Shown here in pieces: positions 33,257 through 40,811 of a stretch of 64,000 nt of DNA. The translations under genes were made by a program, and so were the position numbers. Source of the DNA: Luteolibacter sp. Y139 (GTDB taxonomy: Bacteria; Verrucomicrobiota; Verrucomicrobiia; Verrucomicrobiales; Akkermansiaceae); NCBI RefSeq assembly GCF_038066715.1, contig NZ_JBBUKT010000007.1, positions 124,001 through 188,000 of the forward strand. The letters run 5' to 3'. Every line of letters begins with the position of its first letter. Positions within the stretch are counted from its first letter, which is position 1. The notes under the pieces are model-generated. The model searched no databases and had not been told where the DNA came from. It was given only the letters and a program-made list of their open reading frames with translations.

Positions 33257-34474
33257 TCATTCATTCTCAGGCGCTGTCTTCGGGCGATTCTCAAGGGCCT
33301 TCTTTGAATACCAGATGCGGTAGATCACGCCGCCGCTGTCATCGCTCATGAGCACGGTGCCGTCCTTCCATTCGGCGAGTCCGCAGGGGCGGCCGAAGTG
33401 GCTCTTGTCGCCTTCCAAGTAGAAGCCGGTGATGAAGTCTTCAAAAGCCTCGGGCTCGCCGTTCTTGAAGTGTAGACGCACCACCTTGTAGCCGCTGGCC
33501 TTGGCGCGGTTCCATGAGCCGTGTAGCGTTACCAAGGCGTCGCCGTGAAACTCCTTCGGGAATTGCTTGGTGGAGGGGAAGAGCATGGCCATGGGCGCGC
33601 TGTGGGCATCCAGGGTGAGCAAGCTCGGTTCGCATTCCTTCGCGTAGGCTTCCCAACTCTTGCCGGTATCTTCCTGTGGATCGCGGGCGGGGTTGGGCTT
33701 GCCGTCTTCGAAGACGTAGGGCCAGCCGTAGTTTTTGCCGGATTTGATCTCGTTGAGTTCTTCGCGTTGGGCTTCATCGCCGAGCCAGTCGATGCCGTGG
33801 TCCATTCCGTAGAGCTTGAGGGTCTCAGGTTGCCAAGCGAAGCCGATGGTATTGCGCAGGCCGGTGGCGTGGATGCGCCGCCCTTTGCCATTGGTTTCCA
33901 GTTCGATGAGAGTGGCGCTTTCGGGATTGGGTTCGGGTGCGGCGTTGCAGGTGCTGCCGACGGAGAGGTAGAGCGTCCCACTGGGTCCGAAGGCCAAGGT
34001 ACGGTTCGGGTGCTGGCCAGCGTCGGGAAGATCACTGTAGAGCTTCTGCAAGGGGCCGAAGCTCCCGTCCTCGCGAATCTGTGCGGTGTAAACTTCGCGG
34101 ATGGCGGCGAGATAGGCGATCCCATCGCGGATCGCGATGCCGTGAACGTTTGGAAGCGAGAGAACCTTTGTGGGTTCCTCGGCGATGCCGTCGCCGTCCT
34201 TGTCCTGAAGCATGAGCACGTCGCCGTCTTCGCCGCGGCGGGTGACGTAAACGCGGCCCTCGGGTGATACGGCCATCATGCGAGGCTTGCCCAGGTCCTT
34301 GGCGAAGACGGTGACCGTGAAACCGTCGGCTACCTTCAACGCGGCGATCCGTTCCTCGCTGGCGGGAACCAAGGGTGGCCGGAATACATTGCCGGTGATG
34401 GTGGTCACCGGGTCCTTTGTGTCCTGCGCCGAAACGGGCAGCAGAAGGACGAGCATGGAGAGTGGGATTTTCAT
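33257..34474 (-). CDS. Secreted PQQ-dependent sugar (sorbosone/glucose) dehydrogenase-like protein
   Basis: 405 residues from ATG 34474 with signal peptide MKIPLSMLVLLLPVSA. Six-bladed propeller of the sorbosone dehydrogenase family: FTVTVFAKDLGKPRMMAVSPEGRVYVTRRG, GLRNTIGFAWQPETLKLYGMDHGIDWLGD, LNEIKSGKNYGWPYVFEDG, FHGDALVTLHGSWNRAKASGYKVVRL and SDDSGGVIYRIWY. Likely oxidises an aldose in the periplasm with PQQ. Convergent with the metallothionein-like gene at three bases. Confidence 0.9.
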   Translation of the reverse strand: MKIPLSMLVLLLPVSAQDTKDPVTTITGNVFRPPLVPASEERIAALKVADGFTVTVFAKDLGKPRMMAVSPEGRVYVTRRGEDGDVLMLQDKDGDGIAEEPTKVLSLPNVHGIAIRDGIAYLAAIREVYTAQIREDGSFGPLQKLYSDLPDAGQHPNRTLAFGPSGTLYLSVGSTCNAAPEPNPESATLIELETNGKGRRIHATGLRNTIGFAWQPETLKLYGMDHGIDWLGDEAQREELNEIKSGKNYGWPYVFEDGKPNPARDPQEDTGKSWEAYAKECEPSLLTLDAHSAPMAMLFPSTKQFPKEFHGDALVTLHGSWNRAKASGYKVVRLHFKNGEPEAFEDFITGFYLEGDKSHFGRPCGLAEWKDGTVLMSDDSGGVIYRIWYSKKALENRPKTAPENE

Positions 34475-34665
34475 GGAAGAGTTCTTCCAAGGGTTTTCGC
34501 AGATCCCGGACCAGCCGGGATTCCTATGCAGAATGCGTGCACCGATGGGCAGCTTGCACCGGTGCGTGGGCCACTGGATCGAAGCCGCAATGGATTCAGC
34601 GGGGCATCGTCCCTGCTGGAAGGAGTGATCCGGCATTGAGGCCGGACATCACTTCAATCGAAATC

Positions 34666-35103
34666 ATGAATGCGACCCACGAATGCATCGATGTCTGCAA
34701 CAGCCTTCTGAGAGGCGAGCTCTCGGCCATCGAGACCTACGGCCAAGCCTTGGAGAAATTTGAGAACGATACGGAGCGCTCCACGCTGCGCGCCATCCAG
34801 AATGATCACCAGCATAGCGCGGCCCGCCTGCGCGAGCACTTGGTCGACATGGGAGCCGAACCGGCTACCGATTCCGGTGCTTGGGGAGCCTTTGCCAAGG
34901 CGGTGGAAGGGACCGCCAAGATGCTCGGCGAGTCGCCTGCTCTTGCCGCCCTCCAACAGGGCGAGGAACACGGCGTCGACGAGTATGAGGAGGCGCTCCG
35001 CAACAAGGATGTCATGGATGAGATCAAGACGGTGATCCGCCAGCAGCTGCTTCCGCCGCTTTCCGAACACGTGGCCGCCCTCGAGCGCTTGAGGTCGAGG
35101 TGA
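34666..35103 (+). CDS. DUF2383 (PA2169-like) four-helix-bundle protein
   Basis: 145 residues, no signal. Ferritin-like helical bundle: NSLLRGELSAIETYGQALEKFEND, DHQHSAARLREHLVDMGAEPATDSGAWGAFAKAVEGTAKMLGESPALAALQQGEEHGVDEYEEAL. Members are stress-associated proteins of unknown mechanism, and Glu/His positions reminiscent of metal sites are present. ATG 34666 marks the start of the family match. A strong terminator follows. Confidence 0.9.
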   Translation: MNATHECIDVCNSLLRGELSAIETYGQALEKFENDTERSTLRAIQNDHQHSAARLREHLVDMGAEPATDSGAWGAFAKAVEGTAKMLGESPALAALQQGEEHGVDEYEEALRNKDVMDEIKTVIRQQLLPPLSEHVAALERLRSR

Positions 35104-35139
35104 GGCGTGTGACTTTCCCAGGACAGCACACAAACAAAC

Positions 35140-35175
35140 GCCGGGCCGTGTGAATCACGGCCCGGCCTCTTTTTT
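35140..35175 (+). terminator. Rho-independent terminator after the DUF2383 gene
   Basis: GCCGGGCCGTG at 35140-35150 pairs perfectly with CACGGCCCGGC at 35156-35166, loop TGAAT, then CTCTTTTTT. Confidence 0.95.
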
Positions 35176-35188
35176 GGGTTCGAAGTAT

Positions 35189-35440
35189 TTAGCTCTCGCG
35201 GATCCAGACGAGTCCGGTTTCGCGGTGCCCGGGAATGAACGTCCATTCTTCGGACTGATCGGGCAGGATTCCACCGATGCCGCCATCCACAGGGGAGATG
35301 GAGATTTCGGCACGGCGGAAGACGTGCGATGCCCGTTGGGCCGACCACTCGGGAGCGGTGAGGGCATCCACCCAATCGCCCACTTCGCAGTCCTCGCGAG
35401 CGATGCGGTGTTGGCCGACGGTTTGTGGGTTGGGGGTCAT
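35189..35440 (-). CDS. Small soluble hypothetical protein
   Basis: 83 residues (GDWVDALTAPEWSAQRASHVFRRAEISI ... EWTFIPGHRETGLVWIRES). No family recognised. Its ATG overlaps the stop of the upstream MPRGDK-type gene by four bases (ATGA), which supports it as a real, coupled gene. Confidence 0.65.
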   Translation of the reverse strand: MTPNPQTVGQHRIAREDCEVGDWVDALTAPEWSAQRASHVFRRAEISISPVDGGIGGILPDQSEEWTFIPGHRETGLVWIRES

Positions 35441-35646
35441 GCGTGTTTGGGGTGAGCGGCTTTGTTGGTGGTTTTGCTGCGGCCGGAGCCGGACTTTTTG
35501 CCACCGTGGTCCATCTTGTTGACGGTGGCCCAGGCGCGGCTCTCGGCTTCCTTCTTGGAAACGCCACGGGCCTCGTAGCCTTCCTCGATATGCTCGGCCT
35601 GGCGCTTCTGTTTGTCGGTATAGCTGGATTTGTCTCCTCGTGGCAT
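35437..35646 (-). CDS. Small hydrophilic 'plasmid stabilisation'-type protein
   Basis: 69 residues, very polar: MPRGDKSSYTDKQKRQAEHI, EARGVSKKEAESRAWATVNK, then a Gly/Lys/Ser-rich tail. This matches small proteins widely annotated as 'plasmid stabilization protein' on weak grounds; they are chromosomal in many soil and aquatic bacteria and look like stress or DNA-associated hydrophilins. First gene of a two-gene coupled unit. Confidence 0.78.
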   Translation of the reverse strand: MPRGDKSSYTDKQKRQAEHIEEGYEARGVSKKEAESRAWATVNKMDHGGKKSGSGRSKTTNKAAHPKHA

Positions 35647-35895
35647 GTCTTGATGGGGTTGTTCGCCTTTCATCCAGCAGATCACATTCCGGTGGTTCCG
35701 TGGGACTGGGCGAGGGCAGGGATCGTTCCCAGTGGCTACCGGAATGGGGAGTTTCGAGGTTGGCGGGACGGCTTCGGCGAGCCACGAGGAGCGGTTTGGC
35801 TTTGGTATCCAACAGATGTGGGGGTTTTGTTGCTTGCAATGGCTAGCGCCGGAACGCATGAACGGGTGACGGCCCGCGCTGTTGATTTCCGGCCC

Positions 35896-36939
35896 ATGAC
35901 CCCTTCCCGCAGATCGACCATCAAGGATATTGCCAAGGCCGCCGGCCTGAGCACGGCGGCGGTATCCCAGGCGCTCCGGCCGCATCCGAAGTCGAATATC
36001 AAGCTCCAGCAGGAGACGATCGAGCGGATCAAGCGGGTGGCGGCGGAGTTAAACTATCAGCCGCATGCGGGGGCGCGTTCGATCCGGTCCAACAGCTTCG
36101 ACACGATCGGCTACTTCGCGGCCAAGACGGGCCTCTTCATCAACTCGCCCGCGGGCTACCTCGCGGGTGTGCACGATGTGGCGGAAGGCGAGGGGTCTCG
36201 CATCACCTTGATCCGGCTGCCGGTTGACATTGCCGATATTTCGAAGGCGATGCCGGGGGTGTTCAGTGAGCGGAACCTGGATGTGCTGGTGATCGAGAGC
36301 TACAGCGAGCTGGCTAGACAGATTTACGAGCGGACGCAGGCATCACAGCTGCCGGTGATTTTCCTCAATGACCGGCATGAGGAGAACTCGGTGTATGTGG
36401 ACGACGAATGGGCGGCGAGTGAGCTGACCGGACACCTCATCGAGAAGGGTTACAAGCGCATCGGTTTCCTTCATCGGCTCGTGGAAGGCGGGGCTCCGGT
36501 GAAGCTGATGCATCACAGTGCGGTGGATCGAGAGAATGGTTACCGCAAGGCGATGAAGAAGGCGAAGCTGCCGGTGAGTTGCCATACGGTCACGCTCAAG
36601 GCGATTGTCGGCTTTGACGTTGAGATGGCGCAGTCGGATTGGGATGCGATTTCGCAGTTTGATGCGGTGGTCGCGTACGATGATGATTTGGCGAACCTCG
36701 TGGGGCGGGCTGCTTATGATCGTGGGGTGCGGGTTCCGGACAAGCTGGCGATTGCGAGCTTCAATGGGGACTACGCGTCGCTGTGTGCGTGGCAGCGGCT
36801 GACGACGATGCAGATCCCGGCTTACGCGATGGGGAAGAAGGCGGCGGAGATGGCCTTTGAGTTGTTCAAGAGTGGCCCTGAGACGAAGTTGCCGTCGGTG
36901 GCTTACAAGCCGACGTTGTTGATTGGGCAGACGACGTGA
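35896..36939 (+). CDS. LacI-family transcriptional regulator
   Basis: 347 residues from ATG 35896. N-terminal helix-turn-helix (TIKDIAKAAGLSTAAVSQALRPHPKSNIKL) and hinge helix region, then a periplasmic-binding-protein-like sensor (FDTIGYFAAKTG, DVLVIESYSELARQIYE, AYDRGVRVPDKLAIASFNGDYAS). It converges on a ribose-type ABC importer operon, whose promoter contains a 20-base palindrome at 40572, the natural candidate operator. The inducer is presumably the sugar carried by that importer. In-frame ATGs further upstream would add unrelated sequence. Confidence 0.92.
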   Translation: MTPSRRSTIKDIAKAAGLSTAAVSQALRPHPKSNIKLQQETIERIKRVAAELNYQPHAGARSIRSNSFDTIGYFAAKTGLFINSPAGYLAGVHDVAEGEGSRITLIRLPVDIADISKAMPGVFSERNLDVLVIESYSELARQIYERTQASQLPVIFLNDRHEENSVYVDDEWAASELTGHLIEKGYKRIGFLHRLVEGGAPVKLMHHSAVDRENGYRKAMKKAKLPVSCHTVTLKAIVGFDVEMAQSDWDAISQFDAVVAYDDDLANLVGRAAYDRGVRVPDKLAIASFNGDYASLCAWQRLTTMQIPAYAMGKKAAEMAFELFKSGPETKLPSVAYKPTLLIGQTT

Positions 36940-36966
36940 GGGGGAAAGGGCCGTGCCCAGCATGAG

Positions 36967-36983
36967 GTCTCCCGTTGGGAGAC
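36967..36983. repeat. Short palindrome after the lacI-type gene
   Basis: GTCTCCC-GTT-GGGAGAC, a perfect seven-pair hairpin. The same CCCGTTGGG core recurs at about 37034-37043 (TCCC-GTT-GGGA). They flank the terminator at 37003 and look like two copies of a small palindromic unit. Confidence 0.5.
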
Positions 36984-37002
36984 GAAGCTGGTGGGGGCTT
37001 TA

Positions 37003-37026
37003 CCCGGCACTTCGTGCCGGGCTTTT
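37003..37026 (+). terminator. Rho-independent terminator of the lacI-type gene
   Basis: CCCGGCAC-TTC-GTGCCGGG (37003-37021), a perfect eight-pair stem with a three-base loop, then CTTTT. Confidence 0.8.
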
Positions 37027-37096
37027 ATGAGTCATCCCGTTGGGACGGAAGGCAGGGGGGCTTTGGGCTACGCCGTGGCGACGGAAGAAAGAGGTG

Positions 37097-38041
37097 CTAT
37101 ACGGTCCGGGCGCGTTGCCGGAGGAGTTGGTCGGCGAGGACGCCGAGGAGGACTACGGCACCCATGACGGCGAAGTTGAGGGAGCTGGGGATGCCGAGGA
37201 GGTTGACGAGGTTTTGAAGAACCTGAAGCAGGGCGGTGCCGATGATGATGCCGATGATCGATCCTTCGCCGCCGCGCAGGCTGCAGCCGCCGAGGACTGC
37301 GGCGGCGATGCCGTAGAGTTCGTAGAAGTTGCCGTGGTTGGAGGGCGAGACCGAGTTCGTGTAGAAGGCGATCATGATGCCGGAGATGCCGGTGAGCAGC
37401 CCGGCGATGACGTAGGCGGCGGTGATGACGAGGTTGGTATTGATGCCGGAGAAGCGGGCTGCTTCCTCGTTTCGTCCCACTGCGAGCAAGTAGCGGCCAT
37501 AGACCGAGCGGTGCAGCAGCACCCACAGGATGGTGCCGACCACGATGAGAGCGACGAAGGGCATTGGGAGGCCGAGGAACTTGCCGCTGGCGAGCTGTCG
37601 CAGGGTGGCGAAGTTGGTGGGATCGCCGAAGCCCTTGGTGCTGTCGCCCGCGATGAAACGGGCGATGCCGCGGTAGAGCAGCAGGCCGCACAGGGTGACG
37701 ATGAATGGCTGCATTTTCATCCGCGTGATGAGCGCGCCGTGTGCCCAGCCGAGGACCATGGGAATCAAGGCAACGACGATGACGGCCAGCGGCCACGCCC
37801 ATTTCCACTCGGTGAGGGCCATCGAGAGGACGATGCCGGTTAGAGCGCACATCGAGCCCACCGACAGATCGATGCCACTGGTGATGATCACCAGCCCGAG
37901 GCCAAGGCTGAAGACGCCGAACAGGCCGATCACATTGGCCATGTTCGTGAGGTTGGCGGAGGAAAGGAACCGCGGGTTGATCGTCGCGGTGACCGCGCAG
38001 AGGACGACCAGCAGGATGAAGATGCCGAGTTCTTTTTTCAT
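37097..38041 (-). CDS. Ribose-type sugar ABC transporter permease (RbsC-like)
   Basis: 314 residues with eight to ten TM helices; begins LGIFILLVVLCAVTATINPRFLSSANLTNMANVIG and contains the BPD_transp_2 signature LGLVIITSGIDLSVGSMCALTGIV and the coupling region AVLGGCSLRGGEGSIIGIIIG. It is the third gene of the operon and overlaps the ATPase stop by four bases. Forms the inner-membrane channel of a carbohydrate importer of the CUT2 class. Confidence 0.93.
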   Translation of the reverse strand: MKKELGIFILLVVLCAVTATINPRFLSSANLTNMANVIGLFGVFSLGLGLVIITSGIDLSVGSMCALTGIVLSMALTEWKWAWPLAVIVVALIPMVLGWAHGALITRMKMQPFIVTLCGLLLYRGIARFIAGDSTKGFGDPTNFATLRQLASGKFLGLPMPFVALIVVGTILWVLLHRSVYGRYLLAVGRNEEAARFSGINTNLVITAAYVIAGLLTGISGIMIAFYTNSVSPSNHGNFYELYGIAAAVLGGCSLRGGEGSIIGIIIGTALLQVLQNLVNLLGIPSSLNFAVMGAVVLLGVLADQLLRQRARTV

Positions 38042-39564
38042 GGAAGGGAAGCGGGCTTGGCGCAGGGGACGGTGCGGCCGACGGCGAGCTGCATGACGTT
38101 CTGCTCATTGCAGTCGGCGGCATCGAGGACGCCGGTGATGCGGCCCTCGTGCATGACGGCGATGCGGTCGCTAACGTGGAGGACTTCCTCCATGTCGCTG
38201 CTGATGACGAGGATGACGGCGCCATTTTCGGCGAGGGTTCGCATCAGCTTGTAGATCTCGGCCTTGGCGCCGACGTCGATGCCGCGGGTGGGCTCGTCGA
38301 GAATCAGCACCTTCGGATTCATGGCGAGCCACTTGCCGATGGCGACCTTTTGCTGGTTGCCGCCGCTGAGGTTCCGGATGAGAGCTTCGGGGCCGGGTGT
38401 CTTGATCTTGAGTGAATCGATTTGCCCGACGGCGACGGCGGTCTCACGGGTCTTGCTAATGAGGCCGGTGCTCGAATAGTTGCCGAGATCGGGAAGCGTG
38501 ATGTTTTCCCGCACCGTCATGCCGGTAATGAGGCCTTCCTGGCGCCGGTCTTCGGGAACGAGGAAGATGCCGTGCGAGATCGCGTCGCGGGCGTGACGGA
38601 TGGTCAGGGTCCCGGTGCCGAGGGCGACTTCTGCCGTGCCATGGGGATCAAGGCCGACGATGGCCTTCATGATTTCCGAACGGCCGGCTCCGACGAGGCC
38701 GGCGAAGCCGAGGATCTCGCCGCGGGCTGCATCGAAGGAAACGCTGTGGCCGGGAAAGCGGCTGGAGCGGGCATTCCGGACCTTCAGGTAGCCGGGTGTT
38801 TGTTGGGCTTGAGAGGGGACGCGCACGTGCTGGATCTCCCGGCCGACCATCTTTGCGACGATGGCGTCGTGGTGAATTTCCGTGCGGCTCAAGCTGCCGG
38901 CATTCTTCCCATCGCGCAGCACCTCGACGCGGTCGGCGCATTGGCTGACTTCGCCAAGGCGGTGGGAGATGTAGATGATGCTGACGCCGTGGGAGCGAAG
39001 TTCGGCGACGACTTCTAACAGGCGCGCCGTCTCGGTTAGAGTCAGGCTGGACGTGGGCTCGTCCATGATGATCACGCGGGCATTCAACGAGAGTGCCTTG
39101 GCGATTTCGACCATCTGCTGTTGGGCGATGGAGAGATTGCGCAGCGGCGTGGTGCTCGGGATATCGAGGCCGAGCCGCTTGAGCAATGGCGCGGCGTCGG
39201 CGTGGATCTTCTTGCGGTCGATGAGCTTGAGCGCGTTCAGCGGTTCGCGGCCGAGGAAGATATTGGCGGCGATGTCGAGGTTATCGAGGACGTTGAGCTC
39301 CTGATGGATGAAGGCGATGCCGAGCGCCATCGAGTCGGTGACGGCGGAGATCTTCACCGGCTGGCCGTCGACGAAGAGCTCGCCATCGTCCGGCTGATAG
39401 ACGCCGCCGAGGATCTTCATCAGCGTGGACTTGCCCGCGCCATTTTCCCCGCAGAGCGCGAGCACTTCGCCCTTGGCCACGGACAGGCTGACCTGATCCA
39501 GCGCCACCACGCCGGGGAAGCGCTTGGAGATGCCGCGCATCTCGAGCAAGGGTGCCGGGTCCAT
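38038..39564 (-). CDS. Sugar ABC transporter ATPase with two ATP-binding domains (RbsA-like)
   Basis: 508 residues with two ATP-binding halves. First: Walker A CGENGAGKST, signature LSIAQQQMVEIAKAL, Walker B VIIMDEPTSSL. Second: degenerate Walker A AGLVGAGRSE, signature LSGGNQQKVAIGKWL, Walker B VLILDEPTRGIDVGAK. This duplicated layout with a weak second Walker A is standard for CUT2 importers. Starts 26 bases after the binding-protein gene and overlaps the permease by four bases. Confidence 0.94.
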   Translation of the reverse strand: MDPAPLLEMRGISKRFPGVVALDQVSLSVAKGEVLALCGENGAGKSTLMKILGGVYQPDDGELFVDGQPVKISAVTDSMALGIAFIHQELNVLDNLDIAANIFLGREPLNALKLIDRKKIHADAAPLLKRLGLDIPSTTPLRNLSIAQQQMVEIAKALSLNARVIIMDEPTSSLTLTETARLLEVVAELRSHGVSIIYISHRLGEVSQCADRVEVLRDGKNAGSLSRTEIHHDAIVAKMVGREIQHVRVPSQAQQTPGYLKVRNARSSRFPGHSVSFDAARGEILGFAGLVGAGRSEIMKAIVGLDPHGTAEVALGTGTLTIRHARDAISHGIFLVPEDRRQEGLITGMTVRENITLPDLGNYSSTGLISKTRETAVAVGQIDSLKIKTPGPEALIRNLSGGNQQKVAIGKWLAMNPKVLILDEPTRGIDVGAKAEIYKLMRTLAENGAVILVISSDMEEVLHVSDRIAVMHEGRITGVLDAADCNEQNVMQLAVGRTVPCAKPASLP

Positions 39565-39590
39565 CGCGAAGGAGAAGGGCGAGACCGGAA

Positions 39591-40547
39591 TTACTTGCCG
39601 AGGGCCTTCTTGAGTTCGGCCTTGAAGCCTGCCACGTCGTCCTTCCTGAGGCTGCGGGTCGGCACGATCTGCTTGCCGCCGGCGAGGGCTTCTTTGTCGC
39701 CGCCGAGGTGCTTGGCCATCCGGGTGATGGCTTGCTTGCCGAATTCGTAGGGCTGTTGGACCACGGTGCCGTAGATGTCGCCGGAGGAGACGCCTTCGAG
39801 CGTTTCGTCATTCTCGTCGAAGCAGACGATCTTCACCTTGTCGGTCTGGTTGGCGGCGCGGACGGCATTGAGGATGGCGGGGCCATTGTAGGCATAAAGG
39901 CCGACCATGCCGGCGATGTCCGGGTATTTCACCAGGGTGTCCTCCGCATTCTTCTGGGCGCGGACGTTGTCGATGTCATCGCTGCGGAGATCGAGGATCT
40001 CGATCTTGGTGCCTTCGATGGCCTTCTTGATACCGCCGAAGCGTTGCTTGGCATTTTCCGCATCGGCATTGCCGACGAAGGCCATGACCTTGCCGCCGTT
40101 GGGGAGCGCTTCCTTGAGCAGCTTGCCGGCTTCCTCGCCGGCGGCGAAATTGTCGGTGCCGATGTAGGCGACGCGCTTGCTGGCCGGGGCATCACTATCG
40201 TGGCAGATCAGCAGGGTCTGGCCGGCGATGCGGTCGAGGAAGGCGGTCTGATTTGCCGGGTCGATGGGGCTGACGGCGATGCCGTCCACGCCCTTTGCCA
40301 CGAGGTCGTCGAGGATCTGCTGTTGCTCGGCGGCAGTGCCGGCGGAGGGAATGCGGAAATCGACCTCGACGTTTCCGAGGGCCTTCTCGGCATCCTCACA
40401 GCCGGAGCGGGCGATGGTCCAGAAGGTGGTGCCGTTATTGGTGACGAAGGCGAGCTTGAGCTTCTTGCCAGCTGCTTCCTTGCCGCCGCAACCGGCGAGC
40501 GCGAGAAGGAGGACGGCAGAAAGGAGGCGGAAGGCAGGGCGTTTCAT
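39591..40547 (-). CDS. Sugar-binding lipoprotein of the ABC importer (RbsB-like)
   Basis: 318 residues from ATG 40547. Lipoprotein signal with lipobox LAGC (Cys20). Peripla_BP_4 fold: LKLAFVTNNGTTFWTIARSGCEDAEKAL, DLVAKGVDGIAVSPIDPANQT, VAYIGTDNFAAGEEAGKLL, VKIVCFDENDETLEGVSSG. It captures the sugar and defines specificity, which cannot be read from the sequence. First gene of the importer operon, downstream of the palindrome at 40572. Confidence 0.92.
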   Translation of the reverse strand: MKRPAFRLLSAVLLLALAGCGGKEAAGKKLKLAFVTNNGTTFWTIARSGCEDAEKALGNVEVDFRIPSAGTAAEQQQILDDLVAKGVDGIAVSPIDPANQTAFLDRIAGQTLLICHDSDAPASKRVAYIGTDNFAAGEEAGKLLKEALPNGGKVMAFVGNADAENAKQRFGGIKKAIEGTKIEILDLRSDDIDNVRAQKNAEDTLVKYPDIAGMVGLYAYNGPAILNAVRAANQTDKVKIVCFDENDETLEGVSSGDIYGTVVQQPYEFGKQAITRMAKHLGGDKEALAGGKQIVPTRSLRKDDVAGFKAELKKALGK

Positions 40548-40571
40548 GGGTAGATCGGGTTTGGCGGGCGC

Positions 40572-40591
40572 TACTACGGCTGGCCGTAGTA
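40572..40591. promoter_or_regulatory. Palindromic operator candidate in the importer promoter
   Basis: TACTACGGC-TG-GCCGTAGTA, a perfect 20-base palindrome, 25 bases upstream of the binding-protein ATG. Size, symmetry and position fit a LacI-family operator, and a LacI-family gene lies at the far end of this cluster (35896). Confidence 0.65.
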
Positions 40592-40716
40592 AGCATTTAC
40601 ACCCTGTTTGCGAAAGAAATGCTTTCATGAGCGGGAGGGCGGGGGGCAAGGGATTTTTCAGCCACGGCTGCGAGAGGTGATGCTGGAGGTCGGTGGAACC
40701 GGAGGTGCCGGGGATC

Positions 40717-40738
40717 TGGGTGTTTCCACCCATGGCTG
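40717..40738 (+). promoter_or_regulatory. Shared motif 1, copy A, upstream of the PA14 sensor kinase
   Basis: TGGGTGTTTCCACCCAT followed by GGCTG. Contains TGGGTG-TTTC-CACCCA, a perfect six-pair inverted repeat. Twenty of 22 bases recur at 44574-44595, upstream of the secreted-protein operon. Candidate binding site of the response regulator encoded at 43907. Confidence 0.6.
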
Positions 40739-40780
40739 TCGACGGGGATATCGCAGATACGGCGGGTTGACGGATTCTTG

Positions 40781-40793
40781 CTAGCCCCGGAAC
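40781..40793 (+). promoter_or_regulatory. Shared motif 2, copy A
   Basis: CTAGCCCCGGAAC, 19 bases before the kinase ATG. It recurs with one inserted T at 44612-44625. Could be part of the promoter or a second regulator site. Confidence 0.4.
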
Positions 40794-40811
40794 GTATTCT
40801 TCCCGGCGATC

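Noticed and set aside
37040..37843. Asp/Glu/Gly-rich plus-strand frame opposite the importer permease
   Set aside because: Antisense to a clear RbsC-like membrane protein; the acidic composition mirrors hydrophobic codons on the other strand.
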